NCBI GenBank assembly: GCA_902797885.1
Contig: CADBUP010000141.1
Coordinates: 1-49,098 of the forward strand
DNA: 49,098 nt
Origin: an uncultured Ruminococcus sp.
GTDB lineage: Bacteria > Bacillota > Clostridia > Monoglobales > Monoglobaceae
Direction of reading: 5' to 3'
Shown here: positions 43,384 to 49,098 of the stretch, piece by piece
Layout: each line of letters opens with the position of its first letter
Position numbering within the stretch: position 1 is the stretch's first letter
The notes under the pieces: model-generated
The model's input: the letters and a program-made list of their open reading frames with translations, nothing else
What the model was told of the DNA's origin: nothing
The model's database searches: none
Program-made: the position numbers and the translations under genes

Positions 43384-45795
43384 TTAATTTTGAGCAATCA
43401 TTGTTTCAACCCAAGCGCCGTCTTTAATTATATATGTCTTAAATTCAAAAGGTGCAAATTTAATCTTTGTGCTAATTTTGAAAGCCGAAACATTTGCCTC
43501 ATTTGAGTTATTCTGCGTATTGAAAAGTCTTATTAAAATTCCGTCATTCCGTCTCTGCATTGTTGTAAGCAAAATATTATCGTTATCTATTTCAACAGCA
43601 GTATTTCTTTTTATTCCGTCACCTGACGGAAAAAACGGCACTGAATACGGCGGCATATTAAATAATTCCGCTTCTTTATCTACTGTCTTTTCCGTAGTAA
43701 TTCTGTATTCAAACTCTCTCTCACCCATATCAATATGGTCGAGGAATCTGTCATGCGGAGCAAGCTGACGTTCTTCTATCGGATGTGCCGAATACACAGG
43801 CGTTCTCAGCAAGGTCATACTTATCTCTCCGTCACCGCCGCTTCCGCCGTATGTTCCGTTATTTAATATGTATATCTCATTATCTTCACTTTTTCTGCCG
43901 CACCAATTATGGAATGTCACTTCCGCCCTGTCATCCGCAAGCTCTTCCGTTCCAAATGCTGTCTGACCAATAAACTTTCCGTTTTCAAAATCCGTTCTAA
44001 ATGTCAATTTATATACCCGATCTGTATTGTTTGAGAACATATGTACTTTTATGTCAATATACACATCATTTTTCGGAATCGTATATGTTACAACAGCAAC
44101 CGATTTGTCATACTCAAAAAAGGCCTGAACCTTCATCCTTACATCGCCGTTTTCTGTAACTCTCACATTCTCATATTTTTCATCGGGATAGCCGTTAAAC
44201 TTATTTGCGTCGCAATCACTCATAAGCTTAAACTCACCGATTTTATTATAAAACCCATTCACCCTCATTCCCCAAGGATCTTCGTTATCGGCATAGACAT
44301 TTATTACACCCGATCCCTGTTTAAGTCTTGACTTTCCGTCAACTGTATATTCAGCGATTAAACCTGTCTTCTTATTGATTTTTGCCGTCATACGCGAGTT
44401 ATTTACACATAAGAATCCGTCATTCTCAATCGGATTTGCTATGCGGCTGTAATTCTTTTTAACCTCTAATTCACAGTTGAATCTGTTTATCTGCATCGGC
44501 TTGAGTTCAGCTCGGAACACAATCTTTTTACGCCAGTCAAGAGAAAATGTACAATCTTCCTTTTCGTTCTGCGAAGGTAAATAATTTCCATCTTCATCTT
44601 TTACCCTTGCGATTGTTGTTTCATCTTCATTCCAGTTTTGATCTTCAAGCTGAAACTCAATCTCTATCTCTTTTTGTATCGTATATGGCAAAGGATTGTA
44701 CACAATAACAGGTATCTCACCGCTCTTACACTTTTTTTGCCCGTCACAAAGCTTAAAAAATGCTTTGGCTATATACTTGTCGCATATCTTTTCGGCATAT
44801 CCGAACTCTTTAAGCGAATCCGCTTCTGCTTTCTTTATCATAGACCCCGGCAAGACATCGTGAAACTGTGACAGCATCAATGCTTTTTCAGCTTTTTTAA
44901 TTTCTGTACCATCAGTTGAAATGTCCGATTGCGCTATCATACGCTTCATCATTTCAATTTTATTTTCAACACATCTGTTCGCCTGTTTTATTCTTATCAT
45001 TGATGTATAACAGCCTATCATACAAGGACCGAGAGATTTTTCTATTACTTTAAGTTTATCTTTGTTCACTGTTTTAAAATATTCTTCAGGTGTTGAATGT
45101 TTTATGTTTAACTCAGTATGTTCTTTTATAAACTCGGTTATCTTATTCAAATCAACTCTTGACGGTCCGCCACCGTGATCGCCTATTCCCCACATTACAA
45201 GAATATTTTTCTTATCGATACATTCTTTTAAAACCTCCTCTATCTTTTTGACGCTTTCCCCCTTGAGCGTATTATAACCGCCATAGTGACAGTGACCGAG
45301 TATCTCGCTTCCATCAAAGCCGCGCCAAATAAAATCACCCTTATCTGTTTCCGGGCGCATAAACAGATATGAATCAAAGCCGCTCTTTTTAAGTATTTGC
45401 ACAAGACCTCTCGTATGTCCGAACGGGTCAAAGTTTATTGCCGTTGTCGGAATTTTATCAAACTTTTCTTTGAAATACTTTCTTCCGTATGCTATCTGGC
45501 GAATAAAAGACTCACCCGACAGCATAGTGCAATCGGGCTGCAAATACCATCCGCCCATAATGTGCCATTTTCCTTTGGCAACTAATTTTTGTATGCGTTC
45601 AAACAATCCGGGTTCATATTCTTCTATCCATTCATACAGCAAAGCCTCGTTGTGATTAAATACAAATCCGTCAAATTCTTCACAAAAATCTGCGGCAGTG
45701 CGGAACGTTGAAACCGCCTCTGCCGCCCCCTCCTGCCACTTCCACAGCCATATAGGATCTATGTGTGCATTACATAATAAATATACATTTTTCAT
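43384..45795 (-). CDS. GH38 alpha-mannosidase
   Basis: An 803-residue enzyme starting at ATG 45795, where AAAGGA lies 8 nt upstream. A longer frame reaching 45918 would run through the promoter and is rejected. NAHIDPIWLWKW gives zinc ligands His11 and Asp13. INFDPFGHTRG carries the nucleophile Asp123. HNEALLYEW and SQFHDVLPGSM are further GH38 blocks, followed by large beta domains. It removes alpha-linked mannose from oligosaccharides, in the cytoplasm. It is the first gene behind P3, which points to mannose being a main component of the imported glycan. The exact linkage (1,2/1,3/1,6) is not deducible. Confidence 0.93.
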   Translation of the reverse strand: MKNVYLLCNAHIDPIWLWKWQEGAAEAVSTFRTAADFCEEFDGFVFNHNEALLYEWIEEYEPGLFERIQKLVAKGKWHIMGGWYLQPDCTMLSGESFIRQIAYGRKYFKEKFDKIPTTAINFDPFGHTRGLVQILKKSGFDSYLFMRPETDKGDFIWRGFDGSEILGHCHYGGYNTLKGESVKKIEEVLKECIDKKNILVMWGIGDHGGGPSRVDLNKITEFIKEHTELNIKHSTPEEYFKTVNKDKLKVIEKSLGPCMIGCYTSMIRIKQANRCVENKIEMMKRMIAQSDISTDGTEIKKAEKALMLSQFHDVLPGSMIKKAEADSLKEFGYAEKICDKYIAKAFFKLCDGQKKCKSGEIPVIVYNPLPYTIQKEIEIEFQLEDQNWNEDETTIARVKDEDGNYLPSQNEKEDCTFSLDWRKKIVFRAELKPMQINRFNCELEVKKNYSRIANPIENDGFLCVNNSRMTAKINKKTGLIAEYTVDGKSRLKQGSGVINVYADNEDPWGMRVNGFYNKIGEFKLMSDCDANKFNGYPDEKYENVRVTENGDVRMKVQAFFEYDKSVAVVTYTIPKNDVYIDIKVHMFSNNTDRVYKLTFRTDFENGKFIGQTAFGTEELADDRAEVTFHNWCGRKSEDNEIYILNNGTYGGSGGDGEISMTLLRTPVYSAHPIEERQLAPHDRFLDHIDMGEREFEYRITTEKTVDKEAELFNMPPYSVPFFPSGDGIKRNTAVEIDNDNILLTTMQRRNDGILIRLFNTQNNSNEANVSAFKISTKIKFAPFEFKTYIIKDGAWVETMIAQN

Positions 45796-45831
45796 AAGCT
45801 TCATCCTTTTTACTATAGATATTATAATTAC

Positions 45832-45894
45832 ATTATACATTGCGCTCATATCAGCGTCCACTATACTCTTTGCATTTTTACTATACTTTTTGTC
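45832..45894 (-). promoter_or_regulatory. P3: activator half-site direct repeats plus promoter
   Basis: On the minus strand both half-sites end AGTATAGT, 20 bp apart (45880-45894 and 45860-45874). The -35 TGGACG (45855-45860) is poor, as expected for an activator-dependent promoter. Spacer 17 nt, -10 TATAAT (45832-45837). It lies inside the over-long GH38 frame and so fixes that gene's true start at 45795. Confidence 0.82.
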
Positions 45895-45931
45895 GCATAA
45901 GAGCGCTGCAATAATCACAGAAATTCACTCT

Positions 45932-45976
45932 AAACAAAAACAATCCACCGCTTGCAATATAACTGCAAGCGGTGGA
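45932..45976 (-). terminator. Strong intrinsic terminator upstream of P3
   Basis: TCCACCGCTTGCA (45944-45956) pairs perfectly with TGCAAGCGGTGGA (45964-45976), a 13-bp stem with a 7-nt loop. On the minus strand it is followed by TTGTTTTTGTTT. It insulates P3 from transcription arriving from the ATPase gene. The rest of the 324-bp gap 45796-46119 holds P3, this element and the terminator below; I see no convincing gene there. Confidence 0.75.
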
Positions 45977-46063
45977 CAAACTATTACTGATATTGACGAG
46001 TTAAAAACAAGAATTAAAAATTGTAAGCTTCTTGTGAATAAAGAATGAATTTTTATTTAAAAT

Positions 46064-46105
46064 CATAAAAGCAGCCGTATTTTGAGTTCAAACCAATTAC
46101 GGCTG
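46064..46105 (-). terminator. Intrinsic terminator of the ATPase gene
   Basis: CAGCCGTA (46072-46079) pairs with TACGGCTG (46098-46105), an 8-bp stem with an 18-nt loop. On the minus strand it is followed by CTTTTATGATTTT. It lies 14 nt after the ATPase stop. Confidence 0.65.
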
Positions 46106-46119
46106 TTACAGCTTGTATA

Positions 46120-47439
46120 TTATTTCGTCAAAAATGTGTCTATAATAGGCTTAATTTCTTCAATGGCGTACAAGGGGAGGTTAATCAAACCGTCCTGTTC
46201 TTCATAATCCGCCATAGATGTTCTAATTGATAATTTAGGATTCCACATATTTCGATAAGTCTTTAGACTTTTGGCCTTTAGATTTATTGATGCCTTTGCT
46301 TCTATCGGAACAATCTCTCCCATTATCTGCAGGATAAAATCAATTTCAGCATTCCCGTTCTTATTCGTCCAATAATATATCGGCAAGTCATCAAGCGTTT
46401 TAAGCTGTTGAATAACAAATTGTTCGGTAAGAGAGCCTTTAAACTCAGTAAACACATCATTTCTTCTTATTAAAGTAGACGTATCAAGGTCAGTCAAGCA
46501 TGATAAAAGCCCTATATCCGATACAAAAAGCTTAAAAGACTTCATATCCTCATATGCTTTAAGAGGCATATACGGTTTTGATATGCAACTTAATTTATGA
46601 ACCAATCCACAGTCAATAAGCCACAAAAGAGCGGTTTCATATTCCTTTGCCCTTGCTCCCGAACGAATAAGTCCGTATATAAATTTTTTATTTTCTTTTG
46701 CCAGCTGCGCCGGTATACAGTTCCACAACATTCTTATACGCGGTATTTCGTTTGCCGGTGCATGTTTTGAAAAATCAAGTTCATATGCCTCAAGTATTTG
46801 CTTTTGAATCTCACGTACTCTTATAAAATCAGCATTTATTATATAGTCGTTCACCGCTTCGGGCATTCCGCCGATATAATAATATTCTTTCAGCAGTTCA
46901 ATATATTCATCCCTCAGGATTCCTGCCATTTGAAAATCTTTTTCATCAAGAAGTTCTGATAGTTTTTCCTTTCCTACCGCACATAAAAATTCTTTAAACG
47001 ACAATGGATATAAATCCAAAAATTCTACTTTTCCAACTGGAAATGAAGCTCCGCCGTGAAGAGCTACTCCTAAAAGAGAGCCTGCCGCAATAATCTGATA
47101 TTGAGGAGCGTTTTCGTAAAAATACTTAAGTGAAGAAAGTGCATTCGGCACCTCTTGAACCTCATCAAAAACAAGAAGGGTATTAGCAGGATTGATTTTA
47201 GTATGATAAACCAGCTCTAAGCCTTTTATAATTCTTGAAACATCCAAATCCCTGCTGAAAAGTTCTGTCATAAGCTGATTGTTATCAAAATTTATATATA
47301 TCATATTTTCATAACAGCGTTTACCGAATTCTTTCATAATCCACGTTTTGCCCACTTGTCTTGCACCCCGTATAATAAGCGGTTTTTTTTCCTTGTTTTC
47401 TTTCCATTTTTTTAGTTTGTCCAGAGCAAATCTTTGCAT
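46120..47439 (-). CDS. AAA-type ATPase with DUF4143 domain
   Basis: A 439-residue protein of the AAA_14/DUF4143 family. Walker A is GARQVGKT (about 25-32) and Walker B is LLVFDEVQE. The C-terminal half has the DUF4143 pattern, with YWTNKNGNAEIDFIL and a final nuclease-like VPIEAKAS stretch. Family members are common on chromosomes and mobile elements of anaerobes and their function is not settled; a DNA-processing or defence-linked role is often suggested. GAGGTG lies 7 nt before the ATG and its own strong promoter precedes it. It stands outside the glycan operons, with terminators on the downstream side. Confidence 0.9.
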   Translation of the reverse strand: MQRFALDKLKKWKENKEKKPLIIRGARQVGKTWIMKEFGKRCYENMIYINFDNNQLMTELFSRDLDVSRIIKGLELVYHTKINPANTLLVFDEVQEVPNALSSLKYFYENAPQYQIIAAGSLLGVALHGGASFPVGKVEFLDLYPLSFKEFLCAVGKEKLSELLDEKDFQMAGILRDEYIELLKEYYYIGGMPEAVNDYIINADFIRVREIQKQILEAYELDFSKHAPANEIPRIRMLWNCIPAQLAKENKKFIYGLIRSGARAKEYETALLWLIDCGLVHKLSCISKPYMPLKAYEDMKSFKLFVSDIGLLSCLTDLDTSTLIRRNDVFTEFKGSLTEQFVIQQLKTLDDLPIYYWTNKNGNAEIDFILQIMGEIVPIEAKASINLKAKSLKTYRNMWNPKLSIRTSMADYEEQDGLINLPLYAIEEIKPIIDTFLTK

Positions 47440-47461
47440 TAAACTTCACCTCTTTTATACG

Positions 47462-47490
47462 ATTATACCACTTCTTTGACAAGAAATCAA
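47462..47490 (-). promoter_or_regulatory. Promoter of the ATPase gene
   Basis: On the minus strand TTGATT (47485-47490), a 17-nt spacer ending TGG, and TATAAT (47462-47467) form an extended -10 promoter. It lies about 23 nt before the ATPase start. The remaining part of the gap up to 47670 is AT-rich with no recognised element. Confidence 0.65.
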
Positions 47491-47669
47491 CCGATATTTA
47501 TAACACAAACACATTTTTTCGAGCTAAACTTAGGAGAAACATAGCACTTTTTGCATCAATTATCTTTTTCCTTGCCGCAAAATCGAATTTTCGTTCTTTA
47601 AAACGCCTAAAATTGTTGATTTTGTATATTTTTAAAAGTAAAATTTTATAAAAATGGCAATAAACTTTT

Positions 47670-48179
47670 TTAGTTAAATTCTTTTATCAGATGCTCTAAT
47701 GAAATATTACGCTTTTCAAGCAGGGCACTCACCCAAAATGCAAATGTCATAAAATCGTTATAGTTTAAAACATTCATTTTTCCGGTGTGTAAATTGCACG
47801 TTGATACAACAAAGTGTATATGTACATACCCCTGATTATTACAGAAACCGATATCATCTTTTATTTCGTGGCAAGCAAAAACAGCTTGCCTGTTTTCAAA
47901 GTATTCACATATTTCATATCCTAAACACAATATTATATCCGGTGTCAATTTATTTATTTCCGACTCGGTAAACGACAACACATAATGTTCCGCTTGCTTA
48001 CCGTTTATGCAAAACATTTTGCTTGCAATCTCAATGCATTGTACCGCATCATACATAAATATTCCCTGACCTCCATATATCCTATGAGGCATCTTATCAA
48101 AATTCATTATGTATCCGACAAGATTTTGAATCACGTTATCGTTTGAATATTTTCCCCTTACCTTTTTAAGTATTGCCAT
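47670..48179 (-). CDS. Relaxase-like mobilisation protein, short
   Basis: A 169-residue protein resembling only the N-terminal nuclease domain of mobilisation relaxases. The two-histidine metal motif is H120-I-H122 in GYVHIHFVVS, preceded by FACHEIKDD, in the order usual for the family. Typical relaxases are 300-600 residues and carry a primase or helical C-terminus, which is missing here. The stop at 47670 is followed by non-coding DNA. It overlaps the MobC-like gene by 22 nt. Either it is a naturally minimal relaxase or a remnant of a larger one. The start at 48179 is set by GGAGAACGGAAAG-type sequence upstream. Confidence 0.72.
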   Translation of the reverse strand: MAILKKVRGKYSNDNVIQNLVGYIMNFDKMPHRIYGGQGIFMYDAVQCIEIASKMFCINGKQAEHYVLSFTESEINKLTPDIILCLGYEICEYFENRQAVFACHEIKDDIGFCNNQGYVHIHFVVSTCNLHTGKMNVLNYNDFMTFAFWVSALLEKRNISLEHLIKEFN

Positions 48180-48445
48180 ATCTTTCCGTTCTCCTTATAT
48201 GCACAATTTATATTATTCATTGTATCAAAGCCTTGCAGAGCCTTAGTCAGATATGTTTGAGCATTTGCAAGATTCTCAACAATTTGCGGGCCAATATCAT
48301 CGTTGTAATCGTTCCTGGATTTTACACAGCTTCTTATCCAATCTGAAACCGATAATTTTGACATTTCGGCAGCCTTTTTATATGCGTTGTATTCTTCCTC
48401 TGTAACGCGTATTTCTATACGTTTATTTTTTTGACTGTTATTCAT
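48158..48445 (-). CDS. MobC-like ribbon-helix-helix mobilisation protein
   Basis: A 95-residue protein starting at ATG 48445, with GGAG 6 nt upstream; the frame extends to 48556 but without a better start. RIEIRVTEEEYNAYKKAAE followed by LSVSDWIRSCV is the ribbon-helix-helix DNA-binding pattern of relaxosome accessory proteins (MobC/NikA type). It would bind near the origin of transfer and assist the relaxase, whose gene overlaps its 3' end. The pair marks this end of the window as part of a mobilisable element. Confidence 0.8.
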   Translation of the reverse strand: MNNSQKNKRIEIRVTEEEYNAYKKAAEMSKLSVSDWIRSCVKSRNDYNDDIGPQIVENLANAQTYLTKALQGFDTMNNINCAYKENGKIWQYLKR

Positions 48446-48690
48446 AATATTCTCCATTCCGCCACCCTGCGCCGGCACAAAGTATAATTGAGTTTCTCCT
48501 ATCAGCAGGGTGAGGAATGATAAGAGACTATTACGCCCATATGCGTTTCCAAGCAAAGTGAGGAAAATTTCGCACGGGCAATTTATTCCATCGGAGACAT
48601 TAATGTGCCAGTATTATTTACATTAATACATCCCCATATCCGTACATTAAAATTTCTAATGATATACTTGTAGTATATAAAGCAAGGTAA

Positions 48691-48716
48691 GGATATAATG
48701 TACGTACATCATATCC
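48691..48716. repeat. 26-bp loopless palindrome
   Basis: GGATATAATGTAC (48691-48703) faces GTACATCATATCC (48704-48716), complementary except one G-T position. The centre GTAC-GTAC has no loop, which suits a dimeric protein-binding site better than an RNA hairpin. Confidence 0.6.
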
Positions 48717-48738
48717 TCAATTATGTGTTATGTTCATT

Positions 48739-48769
48739 TAAGTTTAAAATATGCAATATTTTAAACTTA
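48739..48769. repeat. Perfect 14-bp AT-rich hairpin with 3-nt loop
   Basis: TAAGTTTAAAATAT (48739-48752), loop GCA, then the exact complement (48756-48769). There is no adjacent T-run in either direction, so a terminator is unlikely. Lies 22 bp from the preceding palindrome. Confidence 0.65.
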
Positions 48770-48836
48770 CTGAGGTATTAAAAAAAGTGACTATTCAAAT
48801 AAAGGCAAAGGAAAATTACAGATTTTTAAAAACAGT

Positions 48837-48864
48837 TTGACTTTTTTAAAGCATATGATATAAT
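48837..48864 (+). promoter_or_regulatory. Strong plus-strand promoter without an obvious gene
   Basis: TTGACT (48837-48842), a 16-nt spacer and a perfect TATAAT (48859-48864) preceded by TGA. Transcription would start near 48871. The nearest frame is 17 codons from GTG 48894; the next gene starts at 49032. It could drive a small RNA, a short peptide or a long leader. Confidence 0.6.
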
Positions 48865-48978
48865 TAAAATAATACCTATTAATGAGGGCTAATGTGAAAA
48901 AATTAAAAACAGCTATGAACCAGCACTTATATAGATTATATCATTAATTCTATCGAAAATGACTAATAAAAATTTCAC

Positions 48979-49007
48979 TTGCAATTATCGGGACAATGTG
49001 ATAAAAT
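48979..49007 (+). promoter_or_regulatory. Promoter of the right-edge gene
   Basis: TTGCAA (48979-48984), a 17-nt spacer and TAAAAT (49002-49007), 25 nt before the ATG at 49032. Confidence 0.5.
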
Positions 49008-49031
49008 AAAGGCGTAAGCGAGGTGAATCCG

Positions 49032-49098
49032 ATGGATAATGAGTTAAAAGACGATTTGATAAAAAGCGATCTCGAGGCGAGATATGATGAACACGTCA
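49032..49098 (+). CDS. Unidentified protein, first 22 codons only
   Basis: A clear gene start: GAGGTG 8 nt before ATG 49032, reading MDNELKDDLIKSDLEARYDE and on to the window edge. The beginning is hydrophilic and acidic. The ARYDEHV stretch reminds me of the N-terminus of Rpn/PD-(D/E)XK nuclease-family transposase-like proteins of clostridia, but 22 residues are too few to assign. Confidence 0.5.
   Translation, partial: MDNELKDDLIKSDLEARYDEHV

Larger units (their letters stand above)
48446..49031. other. 586-bp intergenic region with palindromes and promoters, possible oriT region
   Basis: No convincing gene is present on either strand. Features seen: an 8-bp inverted repeat CACCCTGC (48463-48470) / GCAGGGTG (48505-48512) next to mobC, two long palindromes (48691-48716 and 48739-48769), and two plus-strand promoters (48837 and 48979). 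A 17-codon frame from GTG 48894 is too short to claim. Position next to mobC is where origins of transfer usually lie, but no nic sequence I know is recognisable. Confidence 0.45.

Noticed and set aside
45796-45918. N-terminal extension of the GH38 protein by 41 residues
   Set aside because: The extension would be translated from promoter and operator DNA; the internal ATG at 45795 has a proper ribosome binding site and begins exactly at the GH38 domain.
45698-46048. Plus-strand open frame of 116 codons across P3 and the terminator
   Set aside because: It is antisense to the GH38 start and passes through the operator, promoter and a perfect hairpin. Its last 20 codons look gene-like and may be a scrap of an old gene, but nothing supports expression.
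1-49098. CRISPR arrays, tRNA or rRNA genes, riboswitches and complete insertion sequences
   Set aside because: I looked for regular spaced repeats, cloverleaf-like stretches and transposase motifs and found none I could support.

Overview
The window reads as chromosomal DNA of an anaerobic, Gram-positive, low-GC Clostridia-type bacterium, probably a gut or rumen glycan degrader. The grounds are S-layer-homology (SLH) surface proteins, a LplABC-type sugar importer, glycyl radical enzymes, a lipoprotein binding protein, and strong AGGAGG-type ribosome binding sites. SLH-anchored CAZyme systems of this kind are known from Monoglobus-like Clostridia, but I cannot fix the genus. Nearly everything is on the minus strand; the clear plus-strand genes are two AraC regulators and a gene cut off at the right edge.

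Region 1 (1-7.9 kb) holds two glycyl radical enzyme (GRE) units, each divergent from its own AraC-type regulator. The first GRE runs off the left edge. The second (4781-6913) forms an operon with its radical-SAM activase, an SDR dehydrogenase and a beta-lactamase-fold hydrolase. Substrates are not deducible.

Region 2 (7.9-45.9 kb) is one large glycan-utilisation locus in three minus-strand blocks. Each block is headed by the same promoter: two 20-bp-spaced direct repeats of AGTAyAGT running into the -35, a 17-nt spacer, and TATAAT. Block P3 (45.8-37.5 kb) encodes cytoplasmic GH38, GH10-like, GH63-like and GH65 enzymes plus beta-phosphoglucomutase. Block P2 (37.4-13.5 kb) encodes the binding protein, a membrane-spanning AraC regulator, two permeases, a clan GH-D enzyme, and then secreted proteins: a carbohydrate-binding-like protein, a giant SGNH esterase, two GH99/WbsX-like enzymes and two SLH proteins. 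Block P1 (13.4-8.0 kb) begins with a decayed Gfo/Idh-ThuA fusion, followed by three SGNH esterases and a GH3 beta-glycosidase.

A workable model is this. Surface GH99-like and esterase enzymes cut an acetylated glycan. LplA/B/C-like proteins import the oligosaccharides. Cytoplasmic GH38/GH63/GH65/GH-D/GH3/GH10 enzymes and deacetylases finish the job, with GH65 plus phosphoglucomutase conserving bond energy as glucose phosphate. GH99-like, GH63, GH38 and GH65 together resemble the toolkit for glucosylated mannose glycans; this is inference.

Region 3 (45.9-49.1 kb) is accessory DNA: an AAA/DUF4143 ATPase, a MobC-like ribbon-helix-helix protein overlapping a short relaxase-like protein, strong palindromes, and the first codons of an unidentified gene. 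It looks like a mobilisable-element remnant. No tRNA, rRNA, CRISPR array or complete insertion sequence was recognised.
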